The notes under the pieces: generated by a model
What the model was told of the DNA's origin: nothing
Database searches by the model: none
The model's input: only the letters and a program-made list of their open reading frames with translations
Made by a program: the position numbers and the translations under genes
From: Actinoplanes solisilvae
Lineage (GTDB): Bacteria > Actinomycetota > Actinomycetes > Mycobacteriales > Micromonosporaceae
Length of the DNA stretch: 64,000 bases
Assembly: GCF_003999975.1 (NCBI RefSeq)
Contig: NZ_RJAC01000025.1
Span: 1-64,000, forward strand
Reading direction: 5' to 3'
In this document: one piece after another, positions 52,916 through 61,309 of the stretch
How the letters are laid out: each line of letters starts with the position of its first letter
Position numbering within the stretch: position 1 is the first letter of the stretch

Positions 52916-53569
52916 GTGTTCGACGAATGGCGGCGGCGCCGAGCCATCCAGCGCATCAAGCTCGGGGACGGGCGCGCGCTCAAGCGATTCCGTTGGTGGC
53001 AGCCTCTGTCTCGGTCCCTGTTCTATCTTCCCGCGGACGCCGGAGCGGGCCGCCCGGTCGAATACGCGGTCGACGTGAACCACATGAAGAGCAACGAGAA
53101 CCTCGACACCGAAGCCTTCCTGTATCGCGACGGCCGGCTCTTCGAGCGGGCGAGACTCCCGGCCGTGTTCCCGATCGAGGGCGGCGCGATCGAGGTGCAG
53201 ACGTCGGCCTTCGGCCTCCGGCGGTGCCACTTCGTCGCCGACGACGGGACCGAGCAGCAACTGGTGCCGGACCCGCGTTCGGCCGAGGGACGCCGCGCCC
53301 GGCTCGACCGCGAGCGTCCGTTGCTCAGCCGCGGGATCGGCGTGGTGTCCCTCGTCCTGATCCTCGTGCCGCTGGCCCTCGGCATTCCGCAGACCGTCGA
53401 GGCGATCTCCCGGTTCCCGCCGCTGGCCGAGCGGTTCGGTGTCTTCGAGTCGCCGTTCGATGCGTCGGCCTGGTTCAACATCGTGCTCGCGATCAGCGCG
53501 ACCGTGGGCAGCACCGAGCGTGCCCTGCGCCTGCGGTACAACCGGTGGCTGGACACGGTGGCGGACTGA
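52916..53569 (+). CDS. Hypothetical membrane protein
   Basis: A 217-residue protein I do not recognise. The first 140 residues are soluble and rich in charged residues (VFDEWRRRRAIQRIKLGDGR; YAVDVNHMKSNENLDTEAFL). Two hydrophobic helices follow (GVVSLVLILVPLALGI and SAWFNIVLAISATVG). GTG 52916 is chosen because it coincides with the transcription start predicted for element 17; a TTG at 52904 in the same frame would lie inside the -10. It converges with the MerR gene. Confidence 0.65.
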   Translation: MFDEWRRRRAIQRIKLGDGRALKRFRWWQPLSRSLFYLPADAGAGRPVEYAVDVNHMKSNENLDTEAFLYRDGRLFERARLPAVFPIEGGAIEVQTSAFGLRRCHFVADDGTEQQLVPDPRSAEGRRARLDRERPLLSRGIGVVSLVLILVPLALGIPQTVEAISRFPPLAERFGVFESPFDASAWFNIVLAISATVGSTERALRLRYNRWLDTVAD

Positions 53570-53576
53570 CCGCGGG

Positions 53577-54314
53577 TCAGCCTTCGGCCCGCAACTGCCG
53601 GCGGGCCAGCTCTTTGGCGCGGTGGATGACGTCGAGCTGGGCCTCGTTGTGGAGTTCCCGCAACGCGTCGACGAACGTCTGCCGTGTGACTGACTTGCCC
53701 TTCGACACGTGGTCCATCGCGTCGTTGTCCATCCAGGGATAGTCACGAAGAGTACGAACCAGGGACGGCGCGTATTTCTCGGCGAGGTTCTGCCGGGTCG
53801 CCTCGTCGGCGTCGGCGGGCAACGCGTCGAAGTCGGCGTTGACGGCGTCGTAGTCGTTGTCGTCGTCGCGCTCCACCACCTGCCGCACGTCGGCCAGGGC
53901 CTGGTCGTCCAAGAGCTGCGTGTATATGTGGATGAGCGAGCGGTCGGCCTCGGACAGGCGGCCGGCGACGGGCTCGAAGCCCGGCGGCGTGTCGGGCGGC
54001 GCGTTCTCGCTCAGGATGGCCGCGATGCTCTGCCGGGACTTCTCCAGCCGTTCGATGGCGGCCGCGTGGTCGACGTCGATCTGCTGCAGCGCCTCGGGGG
54101 AGCCCGCGCTCGGCTCGTTGATCCGGGACAGGGGCACGCCCAGCTCGACCAGCCGGAGGATGTGCAGCAAGCGTACGAGATCTGCCGTTTCGTACTGCTT
54201 GTAGCCGTTGTGGCGGCGAGAGGGCTCCTTGAGCAGGCCCAGATGATGGTAGTGCCGGATCGTGTTCACCGTGGTGCCCGCGAGTGTCGCGAGCTCGCTC
54301 GTGCTCCAAGCCAC
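53577..54314 (-). CDS. MerR-family regulator, AWST type (candidate master regulator A)
   Basis: A 245-residue MerR protein. The winged helix is MAWSTSELATLAGTTVNTIR, HYHHLGLLKEPSRR and NGYKQYETADLVRLLHILRL. The C-terminal region has no cysteines and contains PADADEATRQNLAEKYAPSL and DYPWMDND, shared with the regulator at 62052-62801. Absence of cysteines argues against metal or redox sensing by thiols; a small organic ligand is likely. The gene is divergent from the LLM oxidoreductase, whose promoter is element 18. It starts at GTG 54314 with AAGGAGGATCGGC upstream. A 12-bp palindrome lies in its own promoter region. Confidence 0.85.
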   Translation of the reverse strand: MAWSTSELATLAGTTVNTIRHYHHLGLLKEPSRRHNGYKQYETADLVRLLHILRLVELGVPLSRINEPSAGSPEALQQIDVDHAAAIERLEKSRQSIAAILSENAPPDTPPGFEPVAGRLSEADRSLIHIYTQLLDDQALADVRQVVERDDDNDYDAVNADFDALPADADEATRQNLAEKYAPSLVRTLRDYPWMDNDAMDHVSKGKSVTRQTFVDALRELHNEAQLDVIHRAKELARRQLRAEG

Positions 54315-54347
54315 GCCGATCCTCCTTCTCCTTCACCATCGCCCACC

Positions 54348-54359
54348 GGCAGATCTGCC
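54348..54359. promoter_or_regulatory. Perfect 12-bp palindrome upstream of MerR gene
   Basis: GGCAGATCTGCC, between the MerR start and element 18. It could be an operator for a different factor or for autoregulation. Confidence 0.35.
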
Positions 54360-54406
54360 CAAGGAAGGTACGCCGCCAAGTGACTGATCGCGAAGGTGCG
54401 GTGATG

Positions 54407-54437
54407 TTGACTGTGTGGCCGGCACACGGTTTCTGAT
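54407..54437 (+). promoter_or_regulatory. MerR-type promoter element 18
   Basis: TTGACT, 19 bases with GTGT and CACACGGT, TCTGAT. In the intergenic gap shared by the MerR gene and the LLM gene; oriented to the latter. Confidence 0.9.
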
Positions 54438-54505
54438 GGGAAGCACACCGGCATCGGCGCAGTCCCGCTGGCCGGGGAGGCGGCCCAGCTCGAAGGAGAC
54501 TCGTG

Positions 54506-55597
54506 ATGCAGTTCGGCGTATTCACCGTGGGTGACGTCACCCCGGACCCCACGACAGGCCGGACCCCGACCGAGCACGAACGCATTCAAGCCATGGTGAT
54601 CATCGCGCTGAAAGCCGAGGAGGTGGGCGTCGACGTGTTCGCCACCGGCGAGCACCACAACGTGCCGTTCGTGCCGTCCTCGCCGACCACGATGCTCGGC
54701 TGGATCGCCGCCCGGACCAAGAAGCTGCTGTTGAGCACGGCCACGACGCTGATCACCACCAGCGACCCGGTGAAGATCGCCGAGGACTACGCGATGCTGC
54801 AGCACCTGTCGAACGGGCGCGTCGACCTGATGATGGGCCGCGGCAACACCGGGCCGGTCTATCCTTGGTTCGGCAAGGACATCCGGGCCGGAATCCCGCT
54901 GGCGATCGAGAATTACGCGCTGCTGCGCCGGTTGTGGCGCGAGGACGTCGTCGACTGGTCCGGCAAATTCCGTACGCCGTTGCAGTCGTTCACCTCGACG
55001 CCGCGCCCGCTCGACGGCATTCCACCGTTCGTCTGGCACGGCTCGATCCGCAGCCCGGAGATCGCCGAGCAGGCCGCCTACTACGGTGACGGATTCTTCG
55101 CCAACAACACCCTCTGGCCGAAGGATCACACCCAGCGCATGGTCGGGCTCTACCGGGAGCGCTTCGCTCACTACGGCCACGGCGACCCCGACCGGGCCAT
55201 CGTCGGCCTCGGCGGTCAGGTGTTCATGCGCAAGTACAGCCAGGACGCGGTGAAGGAGTTCCGGCCGTACTTCGACAACGCCCCGGTCTACGGCCACGGC
55301 CCGTCGTTGGAGGAGTTCACCCGGGACACACCACTCACGGTGGGCAGCCCGCAACAGGTAATCGACCGCACCCTCGGCTTCCGCGACTACGCCGGCGACT
55401 ACCAGCGCCAACTGTTCAACCTCGACCACGCCGGCCTGCCGCTGAAGACGGTGCTGGAACAGCTCGACATCCTCGGCGAAGAGGTCGTGCCGGTGCTGCG
55501 CAAGGAGTTCGCCGCGCTCAAACCGGCCCACGTGCCGGACGCCCCGACGCACGAGTCCCTGAAGCAGGAAGCGGCCACGGCGCCGAGCACCACCTGA
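54506..55597 (+). CDS. LLM-class flavin-dependent oxidoreductase
   Basis: A 363-residue luciferase-like monooxygenase. MQFGVFTVGDVTPDPTTGRT at the N-terminus, FATGEHHNVPFVPSSPTTML (GEHH, substrate/flavin region), VDLMMGRGNTGPVYPWFGKD and GSPQQVIDRTLGFRDYAG match the CE1758-like branch of the family. It would oxidise a small substrate with FMN or F420. ATG 54506 is used because AAGGAG lies seven bases upstream. Element 18 lies 69 bases before it, next to the divergent MerR gene. Confidence 0.9.
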   Translation: MQFGVFTVGDVTPDPTTGRTPTEHERIQAMVIIALKAEEVGVDVFATGEHHNVPFVPSSPTTMLGWIAARTKKLLLSTATTLITTSDPVKIAEDYAMLQHLSNGRVDLMMGRGNTGPVYPWFGKDIRAGIPLAIENYALLRRLWREDVVDWSGKFRTPLQSFTSTPRPLDGIPPFVWHGSIRSPEIAEQAAYYGDGFFANNTLWPKDHTQRMVGLYRERFAHYGHGDPDRAIVGLGGQVFMRKYSQDAVKEFRPYFDNAPVYGHGPSLEEFTRDTPLTVGSPQQVIDRTLGFRDYAGDYQRQLFNLDHAGLPLKTVLEQLDILGEEVVPVLRKEFAALKPAHVPDAPTHESLKQEAATAPSTT

Positions 55598-55602
55598 GCG
55601 GC

Positions 55603-55688
55603 TCAGGCGAGGGCGGCTGTCGCTTCGATCTCCACGACGAACTCGGGCGGGCAAAGGGCCTGGACCCCGAAGCGAGAACGCCCGATCT
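55603..55688 (-). pseudogene. C-terminal remnant of a RidA/YjgF-like protein
   Basis: Read on the - strand the last residues are IGRSRFGVQALCPPEFVVEI then EATAALA and a stop, matching the C-terminal strand of RidA proteins (alP....vEieaiA). Homology ends near 55688, about 20 bases from element 19. The rest of the gene is gone. Confidence 0.55.
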
Positions 55689-55706
55689 ACGCGGCGGCCC
55701 GGCCGC

Positions 55707-55737
55707 TTGACCCGGTTCCTGGAACAGGGTGTCGCAT
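55707..55737 (+). promoter_or_regulatory. MerR-type promoter element 19
   Basis: TTGACC, 19 bases with CGGTTC and AACAGGGT, TCGCAT. Thirty bases before the start of the ankyrin-epoxide hydrolase gene. Confidence 0.8.
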
Positions 55738-55766
55738 ACGGGAAGACGTTCGTGGAAGGAGCCGGC

Positions 55767-57914
55767 ATGACACTGGAAGCTGCGATCCGTTCCGACGACG
55801 TGGCGGCGGTGGTGGAGCTGCTCGCGTCGGGCGCGGACCCGCACCGCCGCGGCCCTGGTGGCCTCACTCCCCTGATGGTCGCCTCCGCGCTCGGCCGGCA
55901 AAGGCTGGTGGAGCTGTTGCTGAAGGGCGGCGCGGACGTGTTGATGGTCGAGCCGCGCATGGGCGCCACGGCGCTCCACAAGGCGGCGCAGGCCGGTGCC
56001 AACGGCGTCATCGGCCTGCTCCTCGACCACGGCGCCTTCGTCGACCAGCAGTCGCCCCAGCTCGGTCACACGCCACTGATGGACGCGGTGCAGTACAAGC
56101 ACGAGGCGGCGGTACGTCTGCTGCTGGCCCGCGGAGCCCGCACCTCGGTGCGGAACCACTGGCAGGAGACGGCGCTCGATCTGGCGGTGCGCGACGGCTC
56201 GGACGCCATCGCCGCTCTCCTGCACGGGCGGATCGCGGCCGACGCCGACCGGATCCGGTCGCTGGAGCTGATGGCGGCGGTCAAAGCCGGCGACCTCACC
56301 GCGGTGAAACGGCTCGTCTGGGCCGGCGCGGACCTCGACGAGCGAATGCCGGCCGTCGGCGATCACGACGACGACTACATGCCGCTCGGGATCGCCGCCC
56401 GCGACGGGCACAGCGGTGTCGTCCGCGTGCTGCGCGAGGCCGGCGCGGATCCGCGCCTGCTCAACGGGCCGATGGGCGCGACGCCGGGCCATGAGGCCGC
56501 CTTCGCCGGGCACGCGGACGTCGTCCGCGCGCTTACCGCGCCCGGCCCCAGCGGTACACCGAAGCTCGAGATCGACGCCCAGGGCGCCTACAACGGCTTC
56601 ACCGCGCTGCACGACGCGGTGTGGCACGGGCACCCGGAGGCAGCACAGGCCCTGGTCGAGGCGGGCGCCCGGCTCGACCTCACCACACACAGCGGTCACA
56701 CTCCCCGGCAACTCGCCGTCCTCTACGGCTACCACGATCTCGCGGCCTATCTGGCCGAGGCCGAGAGCACTGCCGTACGGCCATCTCCTTTTGCCTTCCC
56801 CGAGGCCGCGCTCGACGACCTGCGCGAGCGGCTTCTGCGTACGCGATGGCCCGATCCCGAACCGGTGGAGGACTGGAGCCAGGGCGTGCCGCTGCGCCGG
56901 CTGCGAGCACTGTGCGACTACTGGCGGAACGGCTTCGACTGGCGGGCCTGCGAGGCCCGGCTGAACGCGCTCAGCCCGTCGACGACGCGGATCGACGGAC
57001 TCGACATCCACTTCCTGCACCTGCGGTCGCCCGAACCGGAGGCGATGCCGCTCGTGATGACCCACGGCTGGCCCGGTTCGGTCATCGAGTTCCTGAAGGT
57101 GGCGCCGATGCTGGCCGACCCGCGCGCCCACGGCGGCGACCCCCGGGACGCGTTCCACGTCGTCCTGCCCTCGATGCCCGGCTTCGGACTGTCCGGCAAA
57201 CCGACCGAGACCGGGTGGGGACCCGAGCGGATCGCGGGCGCCTGGGTCGAGCTGATGCGGCGGCTGGGCTACGACAGCTTCGGCGCGCAGGGCGGCGACT
57301 GGGGGCACGCGGTCACCACCGCGCTGGGCGACATCGGCGCGCCCACCGTCCGGGCCATTCACTCCAACATGTTCCCGACCTATGGCACCGAGGAGGTCAC
57401 GGACGAGCAAGAGGAGCGTGCGCTGCAACGATGGCGTGACTTCGAGGCCAACGAGTCGGGCTATCGGCACGAGCAGATCCAGAGCCCTCAGACGATCGGG
57501 TATGCGCTCACCGACTCGCCGGTCGGGCAGGCGGCCTGGCTCTACGAGAAGTACGAGCAGTGGACCGACCACGACGGCGATCCGGAGAACCTGCTCAGTC
57601 GCGACGAGATGCTGGACAACATCACGTTGTACTGGCTGACGGGCACCGCCGCCTCCTCGGCTCGCATCTACTGGGAGAGCTTCCGCACCTACCGCGACCC
57701 GAAGGTCGACGTGCCGGTCGGCGTCAGCCTCTTCCCCGGCGACATCTATCTCGCCGGACGTCGCTGGGTGGAGGCGCGTTACCCGAACCTCGTGCACTAC
57801 AACGAGCTGCCCAGGGGCGGGCACTTCGCCGCCTGGGAACAACCCGAGCTGCTGGCCGCGGAGGTGCGCGCCACCTTCCGCCACGTACGCCGAGGGCCCA
57901 CAACGAATTCGTAG
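55767..57914 (+). CDS. Ankyrin-repeat/epoxide-hydrolase fusion protein
   Basis: A 715-residue two-part protein. Residues 1-335 are about nine ankyrin repeats (e.g. GLTPLMVASALGRQRLVELL, GYNGF-type FTALHDAVWHGHPEAAQALV). From about 343 an EHN domain (FPEAALDDLRERLLRTRWPD, DWRACEARLNAL) leads into an alpha/beta hydrolase: HGWPGS near 432, the nucleophile GAQGGDWG near 508, and GGHFAAWEQPE near 683 as catalytic histidine. This matches juvenile-hormone/microsomal-type epoxide hydrolases. ATG 55767 follows GGAAGGAG. The reading frame is continuous with no stop or shift at the joint. The ankyrin part may hold the enzyme to a protein partner. Confidence 0.9.
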   Translation: MTLEAAIRSDDVAAVVELLASGADPHRRGPGGLTPLMVASALGRQRLVELLLKGGADVLMVEPRMGATALHKAAQAGANGVIGLLLDHGAFVDQQSPQLGHTPLMDAVQYKHEAAVRLLLARGARTSVRNHWQETALDLAVRDGSDAIAALLHGRIAADADRIRSLELMAAVKAGDLTAVKRLVWAGADLDERMPAVGDHDDDYMPLGIAARDGHSGVVRVLREAGADPRLLNGPMGATPGHEAAFAGHADVVRALTAPGPSGTPKLEIDAQGAYNGFTALHDAVWHGHPEAAQALVEAGARLDLTTHSGHTPRQLAVLYGYHDLAAYLAEAESTAVRPSPFAFPEAALDDLRERLLRTRWPDPEPVEDWSQGVPLRRLRALCDYWRNGFDWRACEARLNALSPSTTRIDGLDIHFLHLRSPEPEAMPLVMTHGWPGSVIEFLKVAPMLADPRAHGGDPRDAFHVVLPSMPGFGLSGKPTETGWGPERIAGAWVELMRRLGYDSFGAQGGDWGHAVTTALGDIGAPTVRAIHSNMFPTYGTEEVTDEQEERALQRWRDFEANESGYRHEQIQSPQTIGYALTDSPVGQAAWLYEKYEQWTDHDGDPENLLSRDEMLDNITLYWLTGTAASSARIYWESFRTYRDPKVDVPVGVSLFPGDIYLAGRRWVEARYPNLVHYNELPRGGHFAAWEQPELLAAEVRATFRHVRRGPTTNS

Positions 57915-57919
57915 CTCGT

Positions 57920-58621
57920 TCATCGCCGGGGCAGGACGGCCGCCGCGAATATCACGTTGTCGACGATGGTCGCGGCGAAGCTGCGAGCGATCGCGTCGGC
58001 GGCTGCATCGGCGGCCCAGACGCCGTGCTCGAGTTGCTTGGCCCGGGCGGTGCTCGCGGGGGTCCGCGAGATCTCGGGATGAAACTGCGGCAGCATTCCG
58101 CTTCCGGACAGCAGTGCCACGAGCGCAGCGAGGCGGGGTTCCGGCTCCGCCTCGCCGGCCAGCACGTGCCGTACCCCGCGGAGCAGGCTCCTCCGGCGCC
58201 CGGATTCGCCGTCCGTCAGAATCTCCCTCGTGGGCGCTGCGGTCTCGGCGCCGGTTGATCGGTGGACGTCGTTGCGCTCGATGAGACGTTCGAGCAACGG
58301 ACGGCGCAGCGCCGGACCGATCAGGGCGAGCGTCGCCTGGACGCCTCGCGGCCTCGAGACGAGATAGTCCCACGCGGATCGCAGGAGGTCATCTGCCGGT
58401 GGCCGCTCGGCGACGGCTTCCACCCGGGTCGACCCGCTCCACCCGGGTACGGTTCGCACGTGCCGGCCGATGCTGAGATCCGCAAGCATCGCTCCGGCGA
58501 GGACGTAGGGAAGCGTTTCCTCGCCGGCGACGACTCCGGTGCCCGCCGGCCCGGAGGACGGCTGGAACAGGAGCAGCAGAAGGTCTTCGGCCAGGATCGG
58601 CGGGCCGAGCCGCTGTGTCAT
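57920..58621 (-). CDS. GPP34 (GOLPH3-like) family protein
   Basis: A 233-residue helical protein. LAEDLLLLLFQPSSG, VLAGAMLADLSIGRHVRTVP, ARGVQATLALIGPALRRPLL-type segments and AIARSFAATIVDNVIFAAAVL match the GPP34 family, and it is clearly paralogous to 61310-62014. Function in bacteria is unknown; eukaryotic members bind phosphoinositides. ATG 58621 has AAAGGA upstream. It is 79 bases downstream of the small membrane-protein gene on the same strand and may share element 20. Confidence 0.8.
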   Translation of the reverse strand: MTQRLGPPILAEDLLLLLFQPSSGPAGTGVVAGEETLPYVLAGAMLADLSIGRHVRTVPGWSGSTRVEAVAERPPADDLLRSAWDYLVSRPRGVQATLALIGPALRRPLLERLIERNDVHRSTGAETAAPTREILTDGESGRRRSLLRGVRHVLAGEAEPEPRLAALVALLSGSGMLPQFHPEISRTPASTARAKQLEHGVWAADAAADAIARSFAATIVDNVIFAAAVLPRR

Positions 58622-58700
58622 CGGGTGATCCTTTCGACGGGGAATGCGACGCGAGTCCGGGAACCGCGACGCAGTCGACAGGGGCGGGTGCAACCGGAGG

Positions 58701-59213
58701 TCAAGCCACCACGGACGAGACGACACCCCAGACCAGGGTGGTGGTCAACGTCGTCCAGAAGACGATGGCGATCGCCTGCCACAGCAGCACCCAGGAACGC
58801 GAGGTCCCCGAGGCGATGAGCATGGCCGCGGTGAACTGAGTCGGAATGGCCAGTGGCCCGAGCATGCTGGCTCCGGGCACGCCGAAGCGCACGAGGTAGC
58901 GGCGGAAGCGCTGCCGCCCCTTGGATTCGGGACGCTCCTCGCGGCTGCTCGGTCGGTGTCCGTGGGCGAGCGCGGCGGCGCGGGCGCGCGAGCTGATCAG
59001 CACGACGACGAGGACGCAGAGGAAGTTGCCCGCGGCCGCGGCGACCCCGGCCGCCACGGGATGGATCCCACCGACCACTCCGATCGGGGAGGCGCCCTCG
59101 CCTTCGATGAACGGGATGGCGCCGGCCAGCATGACGACGAACGGCTGGACCAGTTCGGGCACCTCGGCCACGAGGTCGCGGAAGTTCTGAACGAGCGTTT
59201 CGAAGGGATTCAC
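58701..59213 (-). CDS. Small membrane protein, small multidrug-export-like family
   Basis: A 170-residue protein with four to five hydrophobic helices. AGAIPFIEGEGASPIGVVGG, AGNFLCVLVVVLISS and PGASMLGPLAIPTQFTAAML resemble the PF06695-type 'small multi-drug export' family; transport activity is not proven. GTG 59213 is preceded by GAGGAGTCCGCC. Element 20 lies 37 bases upstream. Confidence 0.65.
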   Translation of the reverse strand: MNPFETLVQNFRDLVAEVPELVQPFVVMLAGAIPFIEGEGASPIGVVGGIHPVAAGVAAAAGNFLCVLVVVLISSRARAAALAHGHRPSSREERPESKGRQRFRRYLVRFGVPGASMLGPLAIPTQFTAAMLIASGTSRSWVLLWQAIAIVFWTTLTTTLVWGVVSSVVA

Positions 59214-59249
59214 GGCGGACTCCTCGAGCTGGGAGATGCGTCACCACCG

Positions 59250-59280
59250 AGTAGAGACCGTGTGCTCAGCACAGAGTCAA
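59250..59280 (-). promoter_or_regulatory. MerR-type promoter element 20
   Basis: TTGACT, 19 bases with CTGT and CACACGGT, TCTACT on the - strand, upstream of the small membrane-protein gene. Confidence 0.85.
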
Positions 59281-59396
59281 ACGCCCTGTTCCTGGCGCTC
59301 CTGACGATCAGACGCGTTCCCCGCCGGGTCCGCCTCGCGCCACCGGCTCAGTGATGGGCAAACCAGGCACGGTGACCCCGTTCACCGGCCTACGGC

Positions 59397-59427
59397 TGGA
59401 CTGTGTGCTAACCACACCGTTTTCACT
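59397..59427 (+). promoter_or_regulatory. MerR-type promoter element 21
   Basis: TGGACT, 19 bases with GTGT and CACACCG, TTCACT, 60 bases before oxidoreductase copy 2. Confidence 0.8.
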
Positions 59428-59486
59428 GGACGCATGCCGGCCTGGCCGTCGCGTCACGCACCAGAACCACGATGAGGAGCACTGAT

Positions 59487-60494
59487 ATGACTGATTCGAT
59501 GAAGGCTGTTGTGCTTGCCCGTTTCGGTGGGGCCGACGCGTTCGAGTTGCGCGATGTTTCCGTGCCGCGAGTCGAGCCCCGCCAGGTGCGGGTGCGGGTG
59601 CATGCGAGCGCGATAAATCCGCTCGACTATCAGATTCGGCGCGGAGACTATGCGGATTATGTGCCGCTTCCGGCGATCACCGGGCACGACGTCTCGGGGG
59701 TGGTCGAGGAGGTCGGTTCGGACGTGACCGAGTTCCGGGTCGGTGATGAGGTGTACTACACGCCGCGGATCTTCGGCGGTCCCGGTTCCTACGCCGAGCA
59801 GCATGTCGCCGACGTCGATCTCGTCGGTCGCAAGCCGGAGAACGTCAGTCATCTGGAGGCGGCGAGTCTGACTCTGGTGGGTGGCACGGTGTGGGAGGCG
59901 TTGGTGACGCGGGCTCAGCTCACCGTGGGGGAGACGATCCTGATCCATGGCGGTACGGGTGGTGTCGGCACGATCGCGATTCAGGTCGCGAAGGCGATGG
60001 GGGCGCGAGTGATCACGACGGCGAGGCCCGGCAATCATGAGTTCGTGCGTTCTCTCGGGGCGGATGAGGTGATCGACTCGTATTCGGCGGATTACGTCGA
60101 TGCGGTGGCCGAGCTGACTGGCGGCCGGGGGGTTGAAGTCGTCTTCGACACGATCGGCGGTGACACGCTGACCCGGAGCCCGTTGACGCTCGCGGATGCT
60201 GGGCGGGTCGTGAGCATCGTCGACATCGCGCAGCCGCAGAATCTTATCGAGGCGTGGGGTGTGAACGCGGCCTATCATTTCGTTTTCACGCGGCAGAACC
60301 GGGGGAAGCTGGACGCGCTCACCACGTTGGTCGAGCGTGGTCTGGTGAAGCCGGTGATCGGTGCGACTCTTCCGCTGGCTCGAGTGGGTGAGGCTCACGG
60401 GCTGCTGGAGGACAGGGGCTCGTACATGCTGCGCGGCAAGGTCGCGATCGATGTGGCGGGCGAAACCGTCGCGCTTCCCCCACGCAACTCGTAG
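59487..60494 (+). CDS. Zinc-type/quinone NADP-dependent oxidoreductase, copy 2
   Basis: A 335-residue medium-chain reductase, the intact copy of the family. GHDVSGVVEEVG, GGTGGVGTIAIQVAKAMGAR and AWGVNAAYHFVFTRQNRGKL are visible; no structural-zinc cysteine cluster is present, as in quinone oxidoreductases. ATG 59487 has GAGGAGC upstream. Compared with copy 1 at 31754, blocks of near-identical DNA alternate with diverged blocks, a sign of gene conversion. Its 3' end has five C where copy 1 has four, preserving the normal terminus PPRNS. Confidence 0.9.
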   Translation: MTDSMKAVVLARFGGADAFELRDVSVPRVEPRQVRVRVHASAINPLDYQIRRGDYADYVPLPAITGHDVSGVVEEVGSDVTEFRVGDEVYYTPRIFGGPGSYAEQHVADVDLVGRKPENVSHLEAASLTLVGGTVWEALVTRAQLTVGETILIHGGTGGVGTIAIQVAKAMGARVITTARPGNHEFVRSLGADEVIDSYSADYVDAVAELTGGRGVEVVFDTIGGDTLTRSPLTLADAGRVVSIVDIAQPQNLIEAWGVNAAYHFVFTRQNRGKLDALTTLVERGLVKPVIGATLPLARVGEAHGLLEDRGSYMLRGKVAIDVAGETVALPPRNS

Positions 60495-60531
60495 CGGTAC
60501 CGGCCAGGCACGCGCGCGATGACGGCGGTGG

Positions 60532-61296
60532 TCAGCAGGGGAGGCTGCGATCGACGGTCCGGGCCCGCCGTCTCACCTGGGCCATGGCGAGCAACAGTCC
60601 ACCGGTCAGCACGGCGTCGATCCCGGCGGAGCTGGGCCGGAACCGCGGGACGTCGAGACCTCTGATGCGCAGCTCGGCCGACAGGTCGTGCCGGAGCAGC
60701 CGGTCGTTGCTGGTGGTCGTGCCCCAGATGACGACCGGCTGAGGCCGGCCCGCGCGAAGCAGCGGTTCGGCGAGGTCGGCCAAACGTTCGATCAGCAGCG
60801 GGTCGATCGCTCCGTCCAGGACCGCGAACTCCTCGTGGCGCAACGAGCCGTTGCGGAAGAGCCCAGCCTCCACGTGGCGCTGGGCCCGGATCAGCAGGAA
60901 GTCACCGGCCCCGATGAGGACCTTGGCCCGCGCGGCAGCCTCGGCCGTCGCCGCCAGCTCTATCGCCGTGTGCACGGATGCCGGCACCGGCAGGCCGAAC
61001 TCCAGACTGGTGGCGAGCACGTCGCGCCAGTAGCGGCCGCCCGGAACGTGGCGCAGCATGCGGGCGTTGCGCAGGCTGTCGAACGAGGCGCCGACCACCA
61101 GGCTTGCCAACGACTCGGCGGGGAGACCCGCTTTCGCGGAGACCTGCCGGACGGCCGCGATCACCGCGGCGTCGAAGGTCACGCTATGACGGTACGGCGT
61201 CGTCACTGTCGCACGAACCGGTCCCGCTGTCGCGGCGCAGACCGCGGTTACCCGACCTCGCTGGATGTGGACGGCGGTGACGTACGCCTCGTTCAT
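60532..61296 (-). CDS. Hypothetical protein, possibly actin/ROK-like fold
   Basis: A 254-residue protein I cannot place firmly. Segments SLASLVVGASFDSLRNARML, VHTAIELAATAEAAARAKVL and AGIDAVLTGGLLLAMAQVRR look like parts of the ASKHA/ROK sugar-kinase fold, but the ATP-binding DxGxT motif is missing. ATG 61296 is 13 bases after the GPP34 stop, so it is the third gene of a MerR-GPP34 operon. Confidence 0.5.
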   Translation of the reverse strand: MNEAYVTAVHIQRGRVTAVCAATAGPVRATVTTPYRHSVTFDAAVIAAVRQVSAKAGLPAESLASLVVGASFDSLRNARMLRHVPGGRYWRDVLATSLEFGLPVPASVHTAIELAATAEAAARAKVLIGAGDFLLIRAQRHVEAGLFRNGSLRHEEFAVLDGAIDPLLIERLADLAEPLLRAGRPQPVVIWGTTTSNDRLLRHDLSAELRIRGLDVPRFRPSSAGIDAVLTGGLLLAMAQVRRRARTVDRSLPC

Positions 61297-61309
61297 GCCC
61301 CGCGGCCCA

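Noticed and set aside
58645..58680. Possible further promoter element before the GPP34 gene at 58621
   Set aside because: TCGACT and TCGCAT are present on the - strand but 23 bases apart, and the dyad arms do not match; it fails the fixed spacing seen in the 22 accepted copies.
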